A stretch of 64,000 nt of DNA, taken from CAYLLT01 sp964384465 (GTDB lineage: Bacteria; Planctomycetota; Phycisphaerae; UBA1845; PWPN01). Position numbers and translations under genes: made by a program. The stretch's first letter is position 1; each line of letters starts with the position of its first letter. Below the pieces are notes generated by a model, which made no database searches, had not been told where the DNA came from, and was given only the letters and a program-made list of their open reading frames with translations. Shown piece after piece: positions 26,490 to 35,508 of this stretch. Where the stretch lies: NCBI GenBank assembly GCA_964384465.1, contig CAYLLT010000019.1, positions 3,641-67,640 on the forward strand, in the 5' to 3' direction.

Positions 26490-27482
26490 ATGCGAATCCG
26501 TTGCGATCTCCTGTTGATACTCGTTGGCCTGTTCGTTGGCTGCGATTCGAAGAACCAGGCAACGTCGAATTCCACAGAGACAGCACCTGCCGATGGCCCC
26601 CGCATCGCGTTGCTCATGAAGGCCCGCACCAACCCGTTCTTCGACAAGATGGCGGCCGGGGCGGAGCGCAAGGCGAAGGAATTGCACGTCAATCTCGAAG
26701 TGCTCGCCATCGACAAGGAAACCGACAGCGAGAAGCAAGCCGCCCAGGTCGAGACGGTCACGTCCAAAGGCGTGCAGGCGATTCTCATCGCGCCGGCGGA
26801 TTCAAAGGCCATCATCGCTCCACTGCTTCAGGCCCAGCAGCGCGGGATCAAGATCATTAACCTGGATAACCGCATCAACGCCGACGAGGCGAAGAAGGCC
26901 GGACTGAAGATCGAGGCGTTCATCGGCCCGAACAACGTGGCCGGCGCGCACAAGAGCGCCGCCGCCATGATTGAGAAGATCGAAAAGGATCCCTCCGTTG
27001 CCGTCTCTAGCGCCTCCCGTCAAGTGGCCATGCTGGAGGGCATCCGCGGCGTGGACAATGCCGAAGCCCGCAAAAAGGGTTTTCAGGAGGCGGTGGACGC
27101 TACCCGCGGCCGGGTGCAGATCGTGGCTATGGACACCGGCGAATGGATGACCGAGCCGGCCCAGAAAAAGATGGAGAGCATTCTGAACGCCCACCCGGAC
27201 CTCAAGGGCGTGTTCTGCGCCAATGACATGATGGCGCTGGGCGTCATTCAGGCCGTCGCCTCCGCCGGCAAGACCGGCAAGATCATCGTCGCCAGCTACG
27301 ACAACCTCGACGCCGCCCGCCAGGCCATCAAAGCCGGCAGTCTCTACGCCACCATCGAGCAACACCCCGACAAAATGGGCGAACTCGGCGTCGAGTTCGC
27401 GCTCAAAGCCATCAGTGGCGAGAATATCCCGGCGGAAATCCCGGTGCCCACGGACCTCGTGATGGCCAAAGATCTGCAATAG
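26490..27482 (+). CDS. RbsB-like sugar-binding lipoprotein
   Basis: Lipoprotein of 330 residues: lipobox LFVGC at residue 18, then a type I periplasmic-binding fold. Signature segments are RIALLMKARTNPFFDKMAAGAERKAKEL, VQAILIAPADSKAIIAPLLQAQQRGIKIINLDNRI, KGVFCANDMMALGVIQAV and KIIVASYDNLDAARQAIKAGSLYATIEQHPDKMGELGV, the last being a classic RbsB ligand-binding region. It likely delivers a pentose or hexose to an RbsC-type permease such as the one at 24301. AAAGGGAG before the ATG supports the start. Confidence 0.9.
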   Translation: MRIRCDLLLILVGLFVGCDSKNQATSNSTETAPADGPRIALLMKARTNPFFDKMAAGAERKAKELHVNLEVLAIDKETDSEKQAAQVETVTSKGVQAILIAPADSKAIIAPLLQAQQRGIKIINLDNRINADEAKKAGLKIEAFIGPNNVAGAHKSAAAMIEKIEKDPSVAVSSASRQVAMLEGIRGVDNAEARKKGFQEAVDATRGRVQIVAMDTGEWMTEPAQKKMESILNAHPDLKGVFCANDMMALGVIQAVASAGKTGKIIVASYDNLDAARQAIKAGSLYATIEQHPDKMGELGVEFALKAISGENIPAEIPVPTDLVMAKDLQ

Positions 27483-27490
27483 ATGTATCC

Positions 27491-28270
27491 GTGCCTGACC
27501 GAATAGAAATACTCCGTGAGGACGACGATCTCCTGGTGGTCAACAAGCCCGCCGGCGTGCTGACGGTGCCGGGGCGGCAGGGCGGCGAATCGATCCGCGA
27601 AGTGCTCGAGCGGCAGACCGGCCGGCCGCAGGATTTTCGCCTCGTGCACCGCCTCGACCGCCAGACCAGCGGCGTGCTCGTGCTCGCGAAGACCGTGGAT
27701 GCTCAGCGATCTCTTTCCGACCAGTTCTTCCACCACAAAGTTTCCAAGCAATACCTGGCCATCGTGGCCGGCTCACCGGAGGACGACAGCGGTCTCATTC
27801 ATGCCGCAATCGCGCCACACCCGCGGATCGCCGGCCGGATGACGATTGCCGCTAGGGGCAAGCCGTCGCAGACGCGCTGGCGGGTCGTCGAGCGATTCGG
27901 CGGCATCAGCGTCGTGCGCTGTTGGCCGCTCACCGGCCGGCAGCATCAGATTCGCGTCCATCTGAAGCTGATGGCTATGCCGCTGCTGGTCGATCCGCTG
28001 TACGGCACATCGGACGCGTTCTATCTCTCTCAGATCAAGAGCGATTACCGCACAAGCACCAGGCACGATGAACGCCCGCTGATCGCACGCCTGACTCTCC
28101 ACGCGGAAGCGATCTCGTTCTCGCATCCCGCCACCGCGCAGCCGGTGTACGTCGAGGCCTCGCTACCGAAAGATTTCCGCGCCACGCTGTCGCAGCTCAG
28201 GAAACTGAAAGGCGGAGAGGGAGAGAGTGGGAGACGGGGAGAGGGGGAGAAGCCCAGATTGAGAGAATGA
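27491..28270 (+). CDS. RluA-family RNA pseudouridine synthase
   Basis: Isomerises uridine to pseudouridine in rRNA or tRNA. The protein has 259 residues, with catalytic motif RLVHRLDRQTSGVLVLAKT (Asp in HRLDR), RWRVVERFGG and the downstream GRQHQIRVHLKLMAMPLLVDPLYG. No S4 domain is present at the N-terminus, which begins directly with the catalytic domain (IEILREDDDLLVVNKPAGVLT). GTG 27491 is the start. The last 18 residues (GGEGESGRRGEGEKPRLRE) are encoded by the purine-rich half of a dispersed inverted repeat and probably replace the original end. Confidence 0.9.
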   Translation: MPDRIEILREDDDLLVVNKPAGVLTVPGRQGGESIREVLERQTGRPQDFRLVHRLDRQTSGVLVLAKTVDAQRSLSDQFFHHKVSKQYLAIVAGSPEDDSGLIHAAIAPHPRIAGRMTIAARGKPSQTRWRVVERFGGISVVRCWPLTGRQHQIRVHLKLMAMPLLVDPLYGTSDAFYLSQIKSDYRTSTRHDERPLIARLTLHAEAISFSHPATAQPVYVEASLPKDFRATLSQLRKLKGGEGESGRRGEGEKPRLRE

Positions 28271-28366
28271 GAGATGATGAGACGGAGAGAATCCGCGATG
28301 CTCTCTCACTTTCTCACCTTCACGCTTTCTCACTTCTCACGTCTCACTTCTCACGTCAAACGATCT
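28212..28366. repeat. Purine-rich/pyrimidine-rich inverted repeat, family H copy 1
   Basis: A GGAGAGGGAGAGAGTGGGAG-type purine tract (28212 to about 28290) is followed by a CTCTCTCACTTTCTCAC pyrimidine tract (28301-28355), so the two halves can pair imperfectly. A second copy at 60152-60223 has the same layout. The left half encodes the C-terminus of the pseudouridine synthase. Confidence 0.6.
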
Positions 28367-28420
28367 TGCATCCCTCCCGCGCGCTCTTTACAGTAGTCGT
28401 GTTTGCGGGAGCAGGACGCG

Positions 28421-29746
28421 ATGAGTGAGACATTCCGGGTCGGTTTGATCGGCTGCGGCACGGTGGGGCAGGGCGTCGTCCGACTGCTTCAGGCCGAAGG
28501 CGAGGAGATCGAGAAGAAAACCGGCGTACGTCTGGAGCTGGCCCGCGTCGCGGACAAAGATCTCTCGCAACCGATGAAGGTCGATGTTCCGGCCGATCGC
28601 ATGACCGGCAACGCCGCCGACGTGCTGAACGACAAGAGCATCTCGGCCGTCATCGAGCTTGTCGGCGGGACGGGCGTGGCCAGGGAGTTCGTGCTCGAGG
28701 CGCTGCTCAGCGGCAAGGACGTGGTGACCGCCAACAAAGCCCTGCTCGCCAAGCACGGCAAAGAGATTTACCGCGCCGCTCGCGAAGCCGGCCGCTGCAT
28801 CGCGTTCGAGGCGAGCTGCGGCGGCGGCATTCCGCTGATCCTGCCGCTGCGAAGCGGCCTCATCGCCAACCGCATCACCGCCATCTACGGCATCCTCAAC
28901 GGCACCTGCAATTACATCCTCAGCGAGATGGGCCAGAAGGGTAAATCGTACGCTACCGCGCTGAAGGAAGCCCAGGACGCCGGCTATGCCGAGCTTGATC
29001 CGACGCTTGACGTGAACGGCGGCGATACCGCGCACAAGCTCGCGATCCTGTCATCCATCGCCTTCGGCTGCGACACCGACTTGAAGAAGTTGTACGTGGA
29101 GGGCATCGACAAACTGGACGCACGCGATCTGGCCGCCGGCCGCGAACTCGGCTACGTCTGCAAGCTGCTCGGCATCGCCCGTCGCACCGACGGCGGCCTG
29201 AGCCTCCGCGTGCATCCGTCATTCGTGCACGAGCGGCATCCGCTGGCCAGTACGAGCGGCTCGTTCAACGCCATCAGCATCTACGGCAACTGGGTCGGCC
29301 ACACGCTCTATTACGGCCGCGGCGCCGGGAGCAAACCCACCGCCAGCGCCGTCGTCGCCGATCTGATCGACATCGCCGTGGGCAACGCCCGCCGGACGTT
29401 CGAGAAATTCCGCGTGCTCAACGATACCACGACCGAACCGACGTACGCGCCGATGGAGGCGCTGCGTACACGATTCTACGTTCGGCTCATGGTGGCGGAT
29501 CAACCCGGTGTGATGGCCCAGGTCTCTCGCTGTTTCGGCGATCGTCACATCAGCCTGCGGGCGGTGACTCAACATGAACCGCCGACTGACGGTTCGACTA
29601 ACGCGGTGCCCGTGGTCGTACTCACGCACATCGCCGAGGAAGGCCACATGCGCGCGGCCCTGAAGGAGATCGGCGAGATGGATTTCATCCGCGAGCCGCC
29701 GGTGATGATCCGCGTGGTCGAAGAGCACGAAGAGTACGAAACATAA
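28421..29746 (+). CDS. hom: Homoserine dehydrogenase
   Basis: Reduces aspartate semialdehyde to homoserine in the threonine/methionine branch. The 441-residue protein has the Rossmann motif VGLIGCGTVGQGVVRLL, the catalytic domain with FEASCGGGIPLILPL, NGTCNYILSEM, AGYAELDPTLDVNGGDTAHKLAILS and a C-terminal ACT domain (RFYVRLMVADQPGVMAQVSRCFGDRHISL) that normally gives feedback inhibition by threonine. ATG 28421, preceded by GGGAG, is preferred to 28403. A family A palindrome and an apgM-like gene follow, and the pair probably forms a threonine module. Confidence 0.96.
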   Translation: MSETFRVGLIGCGTVGQGVVRLLQAEGEEIEKKTGVRLELARVADKDLSQPMKVDVPADRMTGNAADVLNDKSISAVIELVGGTGVAREFVLEALLSGKDVVTANKALLAKHGKEIYRAAREAGRCIAFEASCGGGIPLILPLRSGLIANRITAIYGILNGTCNYILSEMGQKGKSYATALKEAQDAGYAELDPTLDVNGGDTAHKLAILSSIAFGCDTDLKKLYVEGIDKLDARDLAAGRELGYVCKLLGIARRTDGGLSLRVHPSFVHERHPLASTSGSFNAISIYGNWVGHTLYYGRGAGSKPTASAVVADLIDIAVGNARRTFEKFRVLNDTTTEPTYAPMEALRTRFYVRLMVADQPGVMAQVSRCFGDRHISLRAVTQHEPPTDGSTNAVPVVVLTHIAEEGHMRAALKEIGEMDFIREPPVMIRVVEEHEEYET

Positions 29747-29752
29747 AACGTC

Positions 29753-29804
29753 AGGACCGCGGCAACTTGTTGCCGTAAGTGCGGCAGTAAACTGCCGCGG
29801 TCCT
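29753..29804. repeat. Palindromic repeat, family A copy 2
   Basis: The outer arms AGGACCGCGGCA / TGCCGCGGTCCT are perfectly complementary. The interior contains CGGCAA-cttg-TTGCCG and GCGGCAGT-aa-ACTGCCGC, so the element can form one long stem or two hairpins. It sits between hom and the apgM-like gene. Confidence 0.8.
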
Positions 29805-29819
29805 CACGAGAGCTGTTCA

Positions 29820-31013
29820 ATGAAATATGCTCTGATCCTCCCCGATGGCGCCGCCGACGAACCGATTGAGGAACTCGGCGGCAGGACCGCGCTTCAGGCG
29901 GCGCGGATTCCCAATATGGATGGAATCGCCGCCAGCGGACGGTCGGGAACGGTCAAGACGGTGCCCGATGGCTTCATTCCCGGCAGCGACGTCGCCACGC
30001 TCAGCGTCGTCGGATACGACCCGAAAACCTACTACACCGGCCGGGCGCCGCTGGAGGCCGTCGCCCGCGGCCTCTCGCTGGAACCGGACGAACTCGTCTT
30101 CCGCTGCAATCTCGTGACCATCGTTGACGGCCGCATGGAGGATTTTTCCGCCGGCCACATCTCGCAGCCGGAAGCCGAAAAGATCGTCGCCGATCTTCAG
30201 ACCGCGCTCGGCGATGACCGCATCCGGTTTCACACCGGCGTCAGCTACCGCCATCTGATGACCATCAAGCAGGCGTCCTCGATCAAAGTACAGTGCACGC
30301 CGCCGCACGACATCCCCGGTGAGGCGATCAAAGGCTATCTGCCCACCGGTAGCGGCAGCGAGATCATCCGCGATCTGATGGAGCGCTCGCAGCCGTTGCT
30401 GGCGTTTCACGAGGTGAATCAGATTCGCCGCGATCTCGGCGAGAGCCCGGCCACGTCGATCTGGTTGTGGGGTCAGGGGGCGATCCCGCATATGCCCAGC
30501 TTCAAGGAGCGCTTCGGCCTGCGCGGAGCGGCCATCACCGCCGTCGATCTGATCCGCGGCGTGGCCCTCAGTGTCGGATGGAAGCTGATCGAGGTCCCCG
30601 GCGCGACCGGCTACATCGACACCGACTACGCCGCCAAGGGCCGCTACGCCATCGACGCTCTCGACGACGTCGATCTGATCGCCGTGCACATCGAAGCCCC
30701 CGACGAGATGGGCCACAACGGCGACGCAAAAAACAAGGTGAAAGCCATCGAACAGATTGACGAGCACATCGTCGGCCCGCTCCTCGAAAAGCTCCGCACA
30801 TTCGACGAGTGGCGAATCCTCTGTCTGCCCGACCACCCCACGCCAGTCGCCAGGCGTACGCACACCGCCGTCCCGCCGCCGTTCTGCATGGCCGGCACCA
30901 GCGTCATCGCTGACCGCGCTACCGCATTCAATGAAGCCGAAGCCGCCGAAACCGGCCTGCACATCGACCCCGGCCACGAGCTGATGGAATACTTTCTCAA
31001 ATCCGGTGGGTAG
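29820..31013 (+). CDS. ApgM-like phosphoglycerate mutase family protein, candidate homoserine kinase
   Basis: Member of the alkaline-phosphatase-fold, cofactor-independent phosphoglycerate mutase group of archaeal type. The 397-residue protein shows ALILPDGAADEPIEELGGRTALQAARIPNMD, GSDVATLSVVGYDP, GRAPLEAVARG, HIEAPDEMGHNGDAKNKVKAIEQID and LPDHPTPVARRTHT, which contain the metal-binding Asp, Ser and His residues of the fold. A subset of this family is proposed to act as homoserine kinase. The adjacent hom gene and the absence of thrB in the window favour that role, which is inferred from context and not from a motif. Length is normal. Confidence 0.83.
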   Translation: MKYALILPDGAADEPIEELGGRTALQAARIPNMDGIAASGRSGTVKTVPDGFIPGSDVATLSVVGYDPKTYYTGRAPLEAVARGLSLEPDELVFRCNLVTIVDGRMEDFSAGHISQPEAEKIVADLQTALGDDRIRFHTGVSYRHLMTIKQASSIKVQCTPPHDIPGEAIKGYLPTGSGSEIIRDLMERSQPLLAFHEVNQIRRDLGESPATSIWLWGQGAIPHMPSFKERFGLRGAAITAVDLIRGVALSVGWKLIEVPGATGYIDTDYAAKGRYAIDALDDVDLIAVHIEAPDEMGHNGDAKNKVKAIEQIDEHIVGPLLEKLRTFDEWRILCLPDHPTPVARRTHTAVPPPFCMAGTSVIADRATAFNEAEAAETGLHIDPGHELMEYFLKSGG

Positions 31014-31092
31014 TGGGGCGGCTTGGGCAAGCGTCTGTTCGCTACATGATGTTTGCCTGCTTGACGGGAAATACACACGTTCGAGCTTGATA

Positions 31093-31611
31093 TCAGTCGC
31101 CTGTCGTTCCCGTTACAATCACCGTCGCGTCGCGCATGCCGTCCATCGTGTAGTAATACTTGTCGTAGTACCGGTAGGTCCCGGGCGTGTGGAATGTGTA
31201 TTCGAACGTCCCGTGTATCCCGAGCGTGGCGGAAAACAACGATCCCTTATCTTCATCCTCGGGATCGCCGGACCACACGCTGTGCGTCGGGAAATCCCGG
31301 TTGATCCAGCGCACCGCCTGGCCCGCCTGGATGGTGACCGATTTGGGTGTGAAGACGAACTCGTTGATTTCCACCTCCACGATGCTGGTAGGGGGGTTAC
31401 TGGTGGTCGAAGAGGTATTACCGGTGCTCTCGGTTGTGCCCGTATTGCCGGTCGATGAAGTCCCGCCGGTCGCGGTCTGACCGTCGCCGGTCGTTGTGCC
31501 CGCGGTGTCCGCCGGCTGGCCTGAGTCCGCGGCCGTCGGACAGCCCTGACCGCTCAGCAATCCCGCCAGGAAAATGCACGCAACGATCCGCCCCAATTGA
31601 TTGCACGACAT
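31093..31611 (-). CDS. Cupredoxin-like secreted protein with incomplete copper site
   Basis: Protein of 172 residues. A signal sequence (VACIFLAGLLSGQGC) could be lipidated at the Cys, although the lipobox is poor. A Thr/Ser/Gly-rich linker runs to about residue 75. The plastocyanin-like domain follows: EINEFVFTPKSVTIQAGQAVRWINRDFPTHSVWSGD, where His in THS matches the first copper ligand, and FEYTFHTPGTYRYYDKYYYTMDGMRDATVIV. The ligand loop, normally C-x-x-H-x-x-M, reads YYDKYYYTMDGM: Cys and second His are missing and only Met remains. It may therefore be a non-copper beta-sandwich or an atypical metal binder. GGGGAGATC supports the start. Confidence 0.75.
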   Translation of the reverse strand: MSCNQLGRIVACIFLAGLLSGQGCPTAADSGQPADTAGTTTGDGQTATGGTSSTGNTGTTESTGNTSSTTSNPPTSIVEVEINEFVFTPKSVTIQAGQAVRWINRDFPTHSVWSGDPEDEDKGSLFSATLGIHGTFEYTFHTPGTYRYYDKYYYTMDGMRDATVIVTGTTGD

Positions 31612-31905
31612 GACTGATCTCCCCGATACTGCCCGATAACCGGTAGCTTGGACCGGTTCGCAAACGTACGCTCCGATCTCTCCAGATCGTCATATCCACC
31701 CTCGAACGTTGGTGTGATCCTCATCGAGTGTACGATGTTGCCGTGCACAGTCCGGCCGAAACCCTCTTCCGATAACTCATTCGTTCAGTTGCGATCGAAG
31801 GTGAGCGTACGCTGCCCTTGGCGGCGGCAACGCTTTCCGCCATCATACGGCCACGCGCACGTGAACAGTTCAGGTGGCGGAGCGTTTCAGGCGACGGGCT
31901 TACGG

Positions 31906-32973
31906 ATGATCAGGGCGATACGAAAGTTGCCGGCACAGGAAACCGGGCTGATCCTGGTGATCCTCATGCTGGGCGCCCTACTCGCTGGCTTCAGCAAGCC
32001 GGTGGTCTATTATGATGCGCAGACGAAGAAACATCTTCGCGTGAATCGTTTTCTACAGCCCGGCAACCTCGACAATCTGATGAAGAATACGTCGTTCTTC
32101 GCGATCATGGCGGTGGGAGCCACGTTCGTCATCATCTCCGGCGGGATCGATCTGTCGGTGGGGGCGGTCTACTGTCTTTCGGCGATCTGCGGCGCGTTCT
32201 TTCTGCGTTACTGCGGACCGACCGGCGCCGGAGCGGGGATGTCAAACGGGCTTATTGTCGCGGGAGCGATTCTGATCTGCCTCGGCGTCGGGGCCGCTTG
32301 CGGCCTGGCGAACGGATCGATGATCGTTTACCTGCGCGTGCATCCCTTCATCATCACACTGGGCACGATGGCGGTGTTTCGCGGCATCGCGTTCGTCAAC
32401 ACCAAGGGCCAGTCGATCGGCAGCTTCTCGCCCGCGTTCACCGACGACCTGATTCGTCAAACCTTCGGGACACGATTCTATCCGATCCCGATGACGGTGA
32501 TGCTGGTGGTCACGCTGGCCGCCGGTTTGATGCTGCACCGCATGGGGATCGGGCGCAAGGTTTATGCGATCGGCGGCAACGAGGAGGCCGGCCGGTTCAG
32601 CGGACTGCGTGTTAATCGCGTCAAGTTGTTCGTCTACTTGTCGGGCGGGTTGACGGCCGGCATCGCCAGCCTGATCTTTCTCGGTTATTACGGCTCGGCG
32701 ACCTCGCAGGTGGGAGAAGGGTACGAGCTGGAGGTCATCGCCGCCGCGGTGGTGGGCGGGGCCAGCTTGTCCGGCGGCAAAGGGACCGCGCTCGGAGCCA
32801 TGCTCGGGGCGCTGGTCATCCGGCTGATCGACAACGGCGTCATCATCCTGGGTATTGACCAGAACTATAACAAGATCATCATGGGGTGCGTCATCATACT
32901 GGCCGTACTGTTGGACCAGGTGAGTGGATGGGTGCGGCGGAAGACGTTCACGAAACTGAGAGTTGAGAATTGA
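31906..32973 (+). CDS. RbsC-like ABC transporter permease
   Basis: Integral membrane protein of 355 residues with about eight to ten helices. Family motifs include FAIMAVGATFVIISGGIDLSVGAVYCLSAI, LRVHPFIITLGTMAVFRGIAFVNTKGQSI, KVYAIGGNEEAGRFSGLRVNRVKL and GGASLSGGKGTALGAMLGALVIRLIDNGV. The frame is open to 31648, but ATG 31906 is chosen from the family N-terminus; upstream codons have unlikely composition. The stop overlaps the frame of the next binding-lipoprotein gene. No ATPase gene is present. The 294 bp between this start and the divergent cupredoxin gene have no recognised signal. Confidence 0.9.
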   Translation: MIRAIRKLPAQETGLILVILMLGALLAGFSKPVVYYDAQTKKHLRVNRFLQPGNLDNLMKNTSFFAIMAVGATFVIISGGIDLSVGAVYCLSAICGAFFLRYCGPTGAGAGMSNGLIVAGAILICLGVGAACGLANGSMIVYLRVHPFIITLGTMAVFRGIAFVNTKGQSIGSFSPAFTDDLIRQTFGTRFYPIPMTVMLVVTLAAGLMLHRMGIGRKVYAIGGNEEAGRFSGLRVNRVKLFVYLSGGLTAGIASLIFLGYYGSATSQVGEGYELEVIAAAVVGGASLSGGKGTALGAMLGALVIRLIDNGVIILGIDQNYNKIIMGCVIILAVLLDQVSGWVRRKTFTKLRVEN

Positions 32974-32990
32974 GAATTGGAGATGTGAGG

Positions 32991-33983
32991 ATGAGAAAGT
33001 TTCTTTTCGGCGGATTGATCGGTGTTCTCTTGTTGTCGGGATGTAAGCAAGAGGTTTCGGCCCCGGCGGCGGGGACGAAAAAGAGCGAATACGTCTTCGG
33101 CATCATCGCCAAGAGCAACAACAACATCGTTTTCCAGGCGGCGCGCAAGGGCGCGGAAGACGCGGCCCACGACCTGAGCGAAAAAAACGGCGTCAAGGTC
33201 CGCGTGGAGTGGCGTACGCCCGACCAGGAGGACGGCCAGAAGCAGGCCAACAACATCGAGCAGCTCACGCTGGCCCGCGTGGACGGCATCGGGATCAGTT
33301 GCTCTGACGCCAGCCTGGTGACCAAGGCCATCGACAGTGCCATCGATTCAGGCATTCCGGTCATGTGCTGGGATTCGGACGCCCCGAACAGCAAGCGGTT
33401 TGCGTTCCACGGCGTCGATAATCATGAGTGCGGCGCCCAGGTAATGACCGAGTTGGGCAAGGTGATGGGCGGCAAAGGCGTGGTCGCGGTGCTGGCCGGC
33501 AATCAGACCGCGACGAACCTTCAGGAGCGCGTCCGCGGCGTCCGCGATACGGCCAAGCAATTCCCCGGTATCACGATCAAGGAGGTTTACTATCACGCCG
33601 AAGATCCGCAGAGTGCCTCCGCGAAAGTGGAAAGCGTCCAAACCGCCAATCCGGACATTCAAGGCTGGGCGATGGTCGGCGGCTGGCCGCTGTTCAGCGA
33701 TGCGATCCGCAAGAACCCCGCGTTCGCCGGCGGCAAAGTCAAGATCGTGTCCGTCGACGCGCTGCCCGAGGCCCTGAAATATCTGAAGGAAGATGTCGCC
33801 CAGGTTCTGCTGGCACAAGGTGTCTACCAGTGGGGTTACCGCGCGGTGGAGATCCTGTACGACAAGGCGGCGAACGGGAAAGAGCCGCCCGGCAAGCGAG
33901 ACATCTCCAAGCTGGAGCCGATCACCAAAGCGCAAGCGGATGAATATGGGAAGAACTGGGAAAAGTGGCTGCCCAAGTCTTGA
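32991..33983 (+). CDS. RbsB-like sugar-binding lipoprotein
   Basis: Lipoprotein of 330 residues with lipobox LLLSGC. The type I binding-protein fold is visible in VFGIIAKSNNNIVFQAARKGAEDAAHDL, LTLARVDGIGISCSDASLVTKAIDSAIDSGIPVMCWDSDAP, VAVLAGNQTATNLQERVRGVRDTAK and KIVSVDALPEALKYLKEDVAQVLLAQGVYQWGYRAVEIL. The start ATG 32991 gives a proper signal peptide (FLFGGLIGVLLLSGC); ATG 32970 is an alternative. It follows the permease at 31906 by 17 bp and is its probable partner in importing a sugar of unknown identity. Confidence 0.9.
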   Translation: MRKFLFGGLIGVLLLSGCKQEVSAPAAGTKKSEYVFGIIAKSNNNIVFQAARKGAEDAAHDLSEKNGVKVRVEWRTPDQEDGQKQANNIEQLTLARVDGIGISCSDASLVTKAIDSAIDSGIPVMCWDSDAPNSKRFAFHGVDNHECGAQVMTELGKVMGGKGVVAVLAGNQTATNLQERVRGVRDTAKQFPGITIKEVYYHAEDPQSASAKVESVQTANPDIQGWAMVGGWPLFSDAIRKNPAFAGGKVKIVSVDALPEALKYLKEDVAQVLLAQGVYQWGYRAVEILYDKAANGKEPPGKRDISKLEPITKAQADEYGKNWEKWLPKS

Positions 33984-34024
33984 ACGGTCTCATACGGTTT
34001 TCGTTTTGAATCCGCGCGTGGGGT

Positions 34025-34107
34025 CTGATCCGAGCCGCGACCTGATCCGAGCCGCGACCGTAAGGGAGCGGTTTTCACTGCATTCCGCTCCCTTACGGTC
34101 GCGGCTC
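34025..34107. repeat. Palindromic repeat, family B copy 3 with partial tandem duplication
   Basis: A perfect hairpin: GAGCCGCGACCGTAAGGGAG... at 34049-34071 pairs with 34085-34107 around a 13-nt loop (23-bp arms). The 17 bases CTGATCCGAGCCGCGAC just upstream repeat the beginning of the left arm. Located after the binding-lipoprotein gene and before the convergent glycosyltransferase gene, it could act as a bidirectional terminator-like hairpin, though no T-run follows. Confidence 0.82.
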
Positions 34108-34144
34108 GGAATGCAAGACGCGTGGAGTCAAAATGGGATCGGTA

Positions 34145-35305
34145 TCATTCCGTCGCAAACCGGCGGTAGAGCGTTGCATGTTCGGCCGCACATCGCGACC
34201 ATGAGAACAATCGGCTGCGGGCCAGACCGCGGATGATGAGCGATTCGGCGAGAGCGTCATCTTCGAGGACGCGGCGGAGCGACTCGGTGAGCGCGTCCAC
34301 GTCGCGCGGTTCGATGAGGATGCCGGCGTCGCCGACGACCTCGGGGATCGAGCTGATCGAACTGCTGATGACCGGCGTGCCGCTGGCCATCGCTTCCAGC
34401 GGCGGCAGGCCAAAACCCTCGTAAAATGTCGGCCACACCAGGACCCGCGCGGCGTTGTAGAGATAGGCCAGGTCCTCATCCGAAACGTAGCCGAGGACGC
34501 GCACGCCATCCAGAAGGTTCTCGCGGATGAGCGCTTCGACGTTCTCCTGGCCCCATCCTGAGACGCCCGCGAGTACGAGTGGATGCTGCGCGCGAAGCGA
34601 CGCCGGCAGGCGGGCGTAGGCTGCGAGCACGCCGGGTACATTTTTTCGCGGCTCGATGGTGCCCACATAGAGAACGCATGCGTTGGGCAGGTTGCGCTCG
34701 TGCAGCCGGGCGCGGACCTCGTCGGGCGGGCGGGGATGAAAAATGGTCCGCGCACCGAGCGGAATCACCGTGATTCGCCGCGCGTCCACGCCGAGCAGAT
34801 CGACCATCTCGCGTCGAGTAAATTCGGACACGGCGATGAAGTGATGCGTGCGGGCCAGACCGGCGGCGAAATCGCGGTCGTACCACGTGACGCGATCGGG
34901 CGGGTGCCACTGCGGATGGCGGATGACGGAGACATCGTGCATCGTGGTCAGGATCGGCCCGTGCCAGGGGGCGGGGATATGATTCGGTTCGTGGTAGAGG
35001 CTATACCCTCTCAGCACGGCGTAAGCCTCGAATGCGGCGAAGTACGTATCCTGCGCGATTCGGCGGAGCCACGCGGGCGGCCGGCGGGCGGGGCGGTAGA
35101 CGGAAGCGCCGCTCGCCGATGGATCGGATGTCGCGGTTTTTTGATGCCGCCGCAGTGAGAAACACCGGCTGTAAAATGGCAGCAAGTCGATGTCCGGGGT
35201 CTGCCGGGCGAGGGCGGCGAGCAACTCGATGATATAGTGTCCGACGCCGGTCCGCGGGCTGCGGAGGGCACGGTCGTTGAGGATTACGCGAGTTCTTGCG
35301 GGCAT
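34145..35305 (-). CDS. Family 4 glycosyltransferase
   Basis: Retaining GT-B glycosyltransferase of 386 residues acting on a nucleotide-sugar donor, probably for exopolysaccharide or lipid-linked glycan. Visible: RTGVGHYIIELLAALAR near the N-terminus, LTTMHDVSVIRHPQWHP, HHFIAVSEFTRREMVDLLGVDARRITVIPLGA, ACVLYVGTIEPRKNVPGVLAAYARL and the donor-binding E-x7-E motif YEGFGLPPLEAMASGTPVISS followed by EVVGDAGILIEPRD. ATG 35305 (MPARTRVIL) is the probable start although the frame opens at 35437. The upstream lipoprotein gene is divergent. Confidence 0.92.
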   Translation of the reverse strand: MPARTRVILNDRALRSPRTGVGHYIIELLAALARQTPDIDLLPFYSRCFSLRRHQKTATSDPSASGASVYRPARRPPAWLRRIAQDTYFAAFEAYAVLRGYSLYHEPNHIPAPWHGPILTTMHDVSVIRHPQWHPPDRVTWYDRDFAAGLARTHHFIAVSEFTRREMVDLLGVDARRITVIPLGARTIFHPRPPDEVRARLHERNLPNACVLYVGTIEPRKNVPGVLAAYARLPASLRAQHPLVLAGVSGWGQENVEALIRENLLDGVRVLGYVSDEDLAYLYNAARVLVWPTFYEGFGLPPLEAMASGTPVISSSISSIPEVVGDAGILIEPRDVDALTESLRRVLEDDALAESLIIRGLARSRLFSWSRCAAEHATLYRRFATE

Positions 35306-35508
35306 GGCGGCGGACGATAGCCCCCCGGCCGGGCGGCTGCAACCGGGTTTGCGGTCAAAGCGGCTCAAGAAACGGCTTCCGGCCCGCCGAAGGATGGAGG
35401 GGCTTCGGATGCACTCAGGAATTGCCCGTATTGACACGACAGTTTGCGGAACAGTTTAATGCGGAAGTGAGTTCACGGGGACGGGGATACACCTAAAAGA
35501 GCGAACGC

